DNA of 8,707 nt from JBDTRY01 sp039931435 (lineage in GTDB: Bacteria > Acidobacteriota > Thermoanaerobaculia > Gp7-AA8), in contig JBDTRY010000168.1 in NCBI GenBank assembly GCA_039931435.1, positions 1-8,707 on the forward strand. The letters are read 5' to 3'. Of the stretch, positions 5,705-8,707 are shown piece after piece (position 1 is the stretch's first letter; every line of letters begins with the position of its first letter). A program made the position numbers and the translations under genes. Under the pieces are notes generated by a model. The model was given only the letters and a program-made list of their open reading frames with translations, was not told where the DNA came from and made no database searches.

Positions 5705-6892
5705 TCAATCCTCAGAGGAGGTCACTCCCCGCGAGCGCAGGCCGTTCAATTCGGCAGGAGCGTAGCCGAGCCATTGCAGAATCTCCGTCGAATGCTGCCC
5801 CAGTACCGGAGGAGCACCAGCGTCCCGCGGACGAGCACCGCCGTGGAGCACAGGATCATTCACCGAGCGGTACGGTCCGATGTGCGGGTGCTCGATGGTC
5901 ATGAGAAGCGGGCCGGCTGCCTCCATGACCCCGTGAAAATCCTTGACCACCGCCGCGGGAACCGAGGCCAGGCGGCAGCGTTCTACCCAGTGCTCGCGAG
6001 AGCCGCAGGCGAAGATCCCTTCCAGAATTTCCACCAGCGCCTGGCGATTGTCCACGCGATCTTCATTCAAACGGAACCGCTCGTCGGATGCGAGTTCCTC
6101 CCGTTCGAGAACGTCCCTGCATAGCCGGGCGAAGTGCCGGTCGGTTCCCGCTCCCACCACGAACAGACCATCCGTGGCATGAAAGGATTGGTATGGAACG
6201 ATCGAAGCGTGTGCGTTTCCGTAGCGCTGCGGCTCCACGCCGGTGAGCAGGAATCCCTGGGCGACATTAACCAGAGAGGCTACGGTCGCCCCCTGCAGTG
6301 AGACCTCGACGTGTTCCCCCAGGCCGGAACGTTCCCGGGCATAAAGCGCACCGAGGATGGCCGAGCAGGCGAAGTGCGCGGTGAGAACATCGGCCAGGGC
6401 CACACCGATCTTCGAGTGAACACCATCCGGTTCTCCGGTGATGGCCATCAGACCGCAGGCCGCCTGAGCCAGCAGGTCGTAACCGGGAACATCTTCGTCC
6501 AGCGATCCCCGCTCGAAACCGCGGATGGAACAGATCACCGCTCTGGGATTGATCGCGCGCATGCGATCGACAGAGAGCCCGAGCGAAGCCAATTGCCTGG
6601 GAAGAAAATTTTCGACTACGACATCAGCGCGCTCGATCAGCCTTCGGGCCACGTCCTGCCCTTCGCCGGACCGAAGATTCAGCCCCAGGGATTCCTTGTT
6701 GCGATTGACGGAAAGGAAGTAGGCACTTTCAGTGCCGGCGAAGGGCGGACCCCAGCGCCGTGTCTCGTCTCCCCGTTGCGGCTCCTCGACCTTGATCACG
6801 CGCGCACCGCGGTCGGCGAGCATCATCGTGCAAAGAGGGCCGGCCAGAACACGGGAGAAGTCGGCGACGAGAATGCCGGAGAGAGGAAGCAT
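5705..6892 (-). CDS. Family III CoA-transferase (CaiB/BaiF), SUGCT-like
   Basis: Moves coenzyme A between organic acids through a glutamyl/aspartyl-CoA thioester intermediate in the cytoplasm. The 395 residues fit the family. Seen directly: N-terminal LSGILVADFSRVLAGPLCTMMLADRGA-type opening (4-30) with the VIKVEEP motif (32-38), NRNKESLGLNL (63-73), GYDLLAQAACGLMAITG (137-153), the catalytic-aspartate region KIGVALAD (Asp168, aligning with Asp169 of formyl-CoA transferase by position), and the C-terminal PYQSFHATDGLFVVGAG segment (233-249). The last motif and the GLMAITGEPDG stretch are most like succinyl-CoA:glutarate CoA-transferase (SUGCT); the actual substrate cannot be read from sequence. 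The ATG at 6892 lacks a Shine-Dalgarno. The stop is 39 bp from the end of the convergent pilin-like gene. No acyl-CoA dehydrogenase or other beta-oxidation partner is in the window. Confidence 0.93.
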   Translation of the reverse strand: MLPLSGILVADFSRVLAGPLCTMMLADRGARVIKVEEPQRGDETRRWGPPFAGTESAYFLSVNRNKESLGLNLRSGEGQDVARRLIERADVVVENFLPRQLASLGLSVDRMRAINPRAVICSIRGFERGSLDEDVPGYDLLAQAACGLMAITGEPDGVHSKIGVALADVLTAHFACSAILGALYARERSGLGEHVEVSLQGATVASLVNVAQGFLLTGVEPQRYGNAHASIVPYQSFHATDGLFVVGAGTDRHFARLCRDVLEREELASDERFRLNEDRVDNRQALVEILEGIFACGSREHWVERCRLASVPAAVVKDFHGVMEAAGPLLMTIEHPHIGPYRSVNDPVLHGGARPRDAGAPPVLGQHSTEILQWLGYAPAELNGLRSRGVTSSED

Positions 6893-6926
6893 ATGTTCAG
6901 GTCAGGGAGAGGGTGAAAGGGCAAAG

Positions 6927-7098
6927 GCGAAAAGCGAATGTTGAATGTTGAATGAAGAATGTTGAATTGAGAATGAAGAAGCCGGAGAACGGTCCCTCGC
7001 CCCGCTTAGCGGGGAGAGCCGGGTGAGGGGCGCTGACCGATCCCTGATCTTCACCACTCAACATTCACCATTCAACATTCAACATTCGCTTTTCGGTC
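6927..7098. repeat. Large imperfect inverted repeat with GAATGTT-rich arms
   Basis: The left arm 6927-6980 contains GCGAAAAGCGAATGTTGAAT and further GAATGTTGA/GAATGA units; the right arm 7048-7098 is its reverse complement (ATTCAACATTCGCTTTTCGG at 7077 on), with a few substitutions toward the centre. The arms are themselves short tandem GAATGTT-like repeats. The spacer of about 67 bp carries the hairpin repeat at 6994-7036. The element fills the intergenic space between the zinc-ribbon gene and the CoA-transferase and encodes nothing recognisable. Confidence 0.8.
6994..7036. repeat. Dispersed GC-rich hairpin repeat, copy 2
   Basis: CCCCGCTTAGCGGGG (7000-7014) inside CCTCGCC...GAGAG and ending CCGGGTGAGGGGCGCTGA. 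It matches copy 1 at 1684-1740 apart from an added A in the loop and loss of about 16 bases from the middle of the copy-1 module. It sits at the centre of the large inverted repeat. Confidence 0.7.
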
Positions 7099-7116
7099 AC
7101 TCGCTTTTCGATCCAC

Positions 7117-7461
7117 TCACTCATACGACCGTTTCAGTGTTTCCAGATCGTCAACGGTCTTTCGCAAAATCCCCACGACCTTGTGAATCTCCGTTCCGTA
7201 GAGCCGCAGCTCGGCATCGCACTCGGTCAAGGCGTAGACGGCCTCGTCTTTTTCCAGGCGGTCCCGCTCGAAACGGAGCCGCTCACAAAGCTCGTCGATC
7301 TCGGTGAGGAGAATGAAATTGATGTCTTTTTCGCCGAGGTAGCGCTTGCACTGTGGGCAGTAGATGGACCGCTCCTCAGAGCCTTCGACGAGCTCGAAGA
7401 CGAACTGGCGCTGGCATTGCGGGCATTCGAAAACTTCCGGTAGCACGGTTCCTTTTCCCAC
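7117..7461 (-). CDS. Small zinc-ribbon and coiled-coil protein of unknown function
   Basis: A 114-residue protein I do not recognise. Two CPQC knuckles (Cys13/Cys16 and Cys35/Cys38) make a compact zinc ribbon of about 30 residues. The rest (about 50-114) is charged, mostly helical by composition, with heptad-like Leu/Ile spacing (EIDELCERLRFERDRLEKDE and the final HKVVGILRKTVDDLETLKRS), suggesting a coiled coil or helical hairpin and oligomerisation. The start is a GTG at 7461 (no ATG exists in frame upstream before a TAA near 7550); AGAGG abuts it rather than standing at normal spacing, so the start is uncertain, though the first Cys pair must be included. It is divergent from tRNA-Gln and upstream of the CoA-transferase, separated from it by the inverted repeat. 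Neither domain tells its role. Confidence 0.75.
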   Translation of the reverse strand: MGKGTVLPEVFECPQCQRQFVFELVEGSEERSIYCPQCKRYLGEKDINFILLTEIDELCERLRFERDRLEKDEAVYALTECDAELRLYGTEIHKVVGILRKTVDDLETLKRSYE

Positions 7462-7507
7462 CTCTGGCGACGCCCTGAAACAGCCCTTTGATTTTGGAAT
7501 TCCAATC

Positions 7508-7536
7508 TTGACCGGGGCGTTTGGCTCGTGTAAGCA
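7508..7536 (+). promoter_or_regulatory. Candidate promoter of tRNA-Gln
   Basis: TTGACC (7508-7513), a 17-nt spacer, then TAAGCA(T) (7531-7537), followed by a CG-rich stretch ACGCCCCCTCCG before the tRNA at 7556. The -35 is good and the -10 poor; the GC-rich discriminator is typical of stringently controlled stable-RNA promoters. Predicted start near 7543. Confidence 0.45.
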
Positions 7537-7555
7537 TACGCCCCCTCCGTCTTAC

Positions 7556-7629
7556 TGGGAGATCGTTCAATGGTAGGACAAGCGGCTCTGAACCGCTCAA
7601 TCGGGGTTCGACTCCCTGTCTCCCAGCCA
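7556..7629 (+). tRNA. tRNA-Gln (anticodon CUG), CCA encoded
   Basis: A complete cloverleaf can be drawn: acceptor TGGGAGA 7556-7562 with TCTCCCA 7619-7625; D-stem GTTC 7565-7568 with GGAC 7576-7579 around AATGGTA; anticodon stem AGCGG 7581-7585 with CCGCT 7593-7597 and loop CTCTGAA, anticodon CTG at 7588-7590; T-stem CGGGG 7602-7606 with CCCTG 7614-7618 and loop TTCGACT; discriminator G7626 and encoded CCA 7627-7629. It is 74 nt long. The CTG anticodon reads CAG (Gln). The weak T-A first acceptor pair is a known feature of many bacterial tRNA-Gln. Confidence 0.96.
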
Positions 7630-7653
7630 CTCCCCACCTTCCGCTGCCTTCGC

Positions 7654-7679
7654 CAGTGCATCGAAGGGCGATCGCACTG
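7654..7679 (+). terminator. Hairpin downstream of tRNA-Gln, possible terminator
   Basis: CAGTGCATCG (7654-7663) pairs with CGATCGCACTG (7669-7679) with one bulged base and an AAGGG loop, about 25 nt after the tRNA. There is no T-run after it, so it would be an atypical terminator or a 3' processing structure. Confidence 0.3.
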
Positions 7680-7759
7680 ACGCGGTGAGAGTTCCGGCGT
7701 AGATCGTGGAGTTCGAACAGAGAACTGGCAGCAAGCGGCGTCGCTCAGCTGGCGGTTGC

Positions 7760-7905
7760 GCAACGTATTGATCTGCTGCGCGTCTCTGAGGCACGGAAAC
7801 CATTCGAGCGGGGCGCTGATGCTGCGACCGTCCGAGTTGCACGACGAGCGTATCGGTGCCAGATTCGACGCTGAGTGCATGCGGCTCACGACCGACGGAA
7901 GTGTT
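7760..7905 (-). pseudogene. Remnant of a DUF2442-family gene, frameshifted
   Basis: Read on the minus strand, one frame gives TSVGREPHALSVESGTDTLVVQL (7834-7902) and, after one extra base at 7833, the next frame gives DGRSISAPLEWFPCLRDA (to about 7779). Joined, these match my recollection of the DUF2442 pattern: a D-x-L-x-V-x-L-x-DGR strand followed by IS-x-PL-x-WFPRLRDAT. The family's C-terminal GIHWP...DEDIS part cannot be found downstream; the sequence decays toward the tRNA. No start codon and Shine-Dalgarno pair is present. DUF2442 proteins are small (about 80-100 residues) and of unknown function. Confidence 0.55.
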
Positions 7906-8036
7906 CTTTCCAAGCCTCCGCGAACATCGCGCGATGCTGCCTCGCAAGGTCGCGGACGCGCCGGCGTCAGGCCTTCCGAGTACACCAGTTCGACCGGCTC
8001 GATCCTGAGATCGACGCTTTCACGATCTCGCGCCCA
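7886..8036 (-). pseudogene. Remnant of a DUF4160-family gene, 5' truncated and frameshifted
   Basis: On the minus strand, one frame reads ARDRESVDLRIEPVELVYSE followed by GLTPA (about 8033-7960) and the neighbouring frame continues VRDLARQHRAMFAEAWKEHF up to TGA at 7886-7888. Together they resemble the C-terminal half of DUF4160 proteins as I know them (HVHV-x-R...AKFWL-x-PV-x-L-x-x-S-x-GF, then a helix ending EHR-x-x-x-LEAW-x-x-FF). The N-terminal half (the GPYRFFFYS-like part and HVHV) is missing and the remnant begins inside the 3' end of the SRPBCC gene. The shift has the same direction (one extra base or two lost) as in the adjoining DUF2442 remnant. DUF4160 and DUF2442 genes often occur as a pair, which supports both calls. 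Confidence 0.55.
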
Positions 8037-8529
8037 GGGTGACGAGGAGTTCGTCCAGTTGCGCGAATGTTTCGACGGTCACATCCGCAGCGCCGGTACC
8101 GGCAGCGTCCAGAGCTTCCTTCGAGGGATACAGCTCCCGCATGACCAGCAGCGTCTTGCCATCTGTCTCCTCGAAGGTCACCGTGGTGACGGACCCGTTG
8201 TCACCACTTTCCTCATTGGTCCAGACGAGGCGCGAGTGCGGGGTCACTTCGATGTACTTCCCGAAGAACTCCATGGTCGAGGCATCGTCACTGAACACCA
8301 GACGATACCTGCCGCCGGTGCGAACGTCCGCGTCGAGCGACAGCAGGGACATGCCCATCGACTTCGGCACCCACCACTGTTTGAGCAGCTCGGGCCGGGT
8401 CCACGCCTCGAACACGAGACGCGCCGGCCCATTGAAGGTTCGCGTCACGACGAGCTCACGCTCGGACTTCCGTTCCACGGTCGTGCGGTTCTTCGTGGGA
8501 GTGGGCTCAATTTCTCTTTTTTCCACCAT
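8020..8529 (-). CDS. SRPBCC-superfamily protein, AHSA1 (Aha1 C-terminal-like) family
   Basis: A 169-residue single-domain protein of the START-like/SRPBCC fold, which encloses a hydrophobic ligand cavity; the ligand and function of this member are unknown. Seen directly: a charged N-terminal extension (1-25), LVVTRTFNGPARLVFEAWTR (26-45) with the following PELLKQWW, GGRYRLVF (72-79), FFGKYIEVTPHSRLVWT (88-104), and a C-terminal helix ending TVETFAQLDELLVTL (151-165). These are hallmarks of the bacterial AHSA1 group. The ATG at 8529 has AAGGA about 8 nt upstream and lies inside the 3' end of the arsR-type gene, overlapping it by 23 nt, so the two are translationally coupled. The stop at 8020-8022 lies within the in-frame extension of the DUF4160 remnant, so the last four residues (GARS) may have been altered by that junction. 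Confidence 0.9.
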   Translation of the reverse strand: MVEKREIEPTPTKNRTTVERKSERELVVTRTFNGPARLVFEAWTRPELLKQWWVPKSMGMSLLSLDADVRTGGRYRLVFSDDASTMEFFGKYIEVTPHSRLVWTNEESGDNGSVTTVTFEETDGKTLLVMRELYPSKEALDAAGTGAADVTVETFAQLDELLVTLGARS

Positions 8530-8707
8530 CGACTTTTTCCTTTCGATTCAGTGCCTCGATAACCGTGTCCAACGCTTCGAAGCGTGCGCTCCAGAGATTG
8601 TGGTACCCCTCGATCCATACTGCCGCTTCCTCCAGTCGACGCACCCCGAGCGTGCAGGTCCGCACGCGCCCGACCTTCTCCGTGGTGACGAGCCCCGCCT
8701 GTTCCAG
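8507..8707 (-). CDS. ArsR-family HTH transcriptional regulator, C-terminal part (cut by the right window edge)
   Basis: Only the last 66 residues are in the window: LEQAGLVTTEKVGRVRTCTL (the end of the recognition helix and the beta-wing of the winged helix), then LEEAAVWIEGYHNLWSARFEALDTVIEAL, and a Lys-rich tail. The L-E-x-AGLV...GR...L pattern followed by a W-I-x-x-Y-x-x-x-W-x-x-R-x-x-AL helix matches the SdpR-like ArsR subgroup, which is commonly paired with AHSA1/SRPBCC genes. It probably represses its own two-gene operon, though the promoter is out of the window. The metal- or ligand-binding residues cannot be judged from this fragment. Confidence 0.85.
   Translation of the reverse strand: MEQAGLVTTEKVGRVRTCTLGVRRLEEAAVWIEGYHNLWSARFEALDTVIEALNRKEKVDGGKKRN

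Noticed and set aside
7227..7985. Long minus-strand open frames (including 7376-7630 and 7597-7947) crossing the tRNA, ending in or containing GDRESNPD- or GVEPRLSGSEP-like peptides.
   Set aside because: These are the well-known spurious peptides produced by reading the antisense of a tRNA gene. The useful parts are only the DUF2442/DUF4160 remnants described separately.
7756..8562. 268-codon plus-strand open frame.
   Set aside because: It is antisense to the AHSA1/SRPBCC gene and the DUF remnants and resembles no known protein.
1..8707. CRISPR array, rRNA, prophage or transposase genes.
   Set aside because: No regularly spaced direct repeats, no rRNA sequence and no integrase, transposase or phage structural protein motifs were seen on either strand.

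Overview
The window (about 60% G+C by eye) reads as ordinary chromosome of a Gram-negative-type bacterium with a two-membrane envelope: it has LolD, the ATPase that extracts lipoproteins from the inner membrane, and an exported parvulin foldase. The ClpC N-terminus and the dispersed GC-rich hairpin repeats remind me of Acidobacteriota, but that placement is an impression of sequence style, not a demonstrated result.

Layout, left to right. 1-1645 (minus strand) carries lolD followed after 2 nt by clpC, which runs off the left edge. 1646-2077 has no gene but is packed with small repeats: a GC-rich hairpin, a long imperfect inverted repeat and a pair of direct repeats around it. 2078-3028 (minus) is a secreted SurA/PrsA-like peptidyl-prolyl isomerase. 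3029-3576 is a divergent intergenic region. 3577-4962 (plus) is the replicative helicase dnaB. 5111-5665 (plus) is a small protein with a Flp-type prepilin N-terminus, a Pro/Thr linker and an unrecognised two-cysteine C-terminal domain; it is preceded by a leader able to fold into a three-tier stem ending at the Shine-Dalgarno. 5705-6892 (minus) is a family III (CaiB/BaiF) CoA-transferase, most like the SUGCT branch. 6893-7116 holds a roughly 170-bp imperfect inverted repeat with minisatellite-like arms and, at its centre, a second copy of the hairpin from 1684-1740. 7117-7461 (minus) is a short zinc-ribbon plus coiled-coil protein. 7556-7629 (plus) is tRNA-Gln(CUG) with a plausible promoter. 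7760-8036 (minus) appears to be the frameshifted wreck of a DUF4160-DUF2442 gene pair. 8020-8707 (minus) is an overlapping arsR-AHSA1/SRPBCC gene pair cut by the right edge.

The genes do not form one pathway. Housekeeping functions (proteolysis, lipoprotein sorting, envelope folding, replication, a tRNA) are interspersed with small accessory pieces. I do not see a clearly new multi-gene system. The features most worth a second look are the modular pilin-like protein with its structured leader, the decayed DUF pair beside the tRNA gene, and the related repeat elements at 1684-1984 and 6927-7098.
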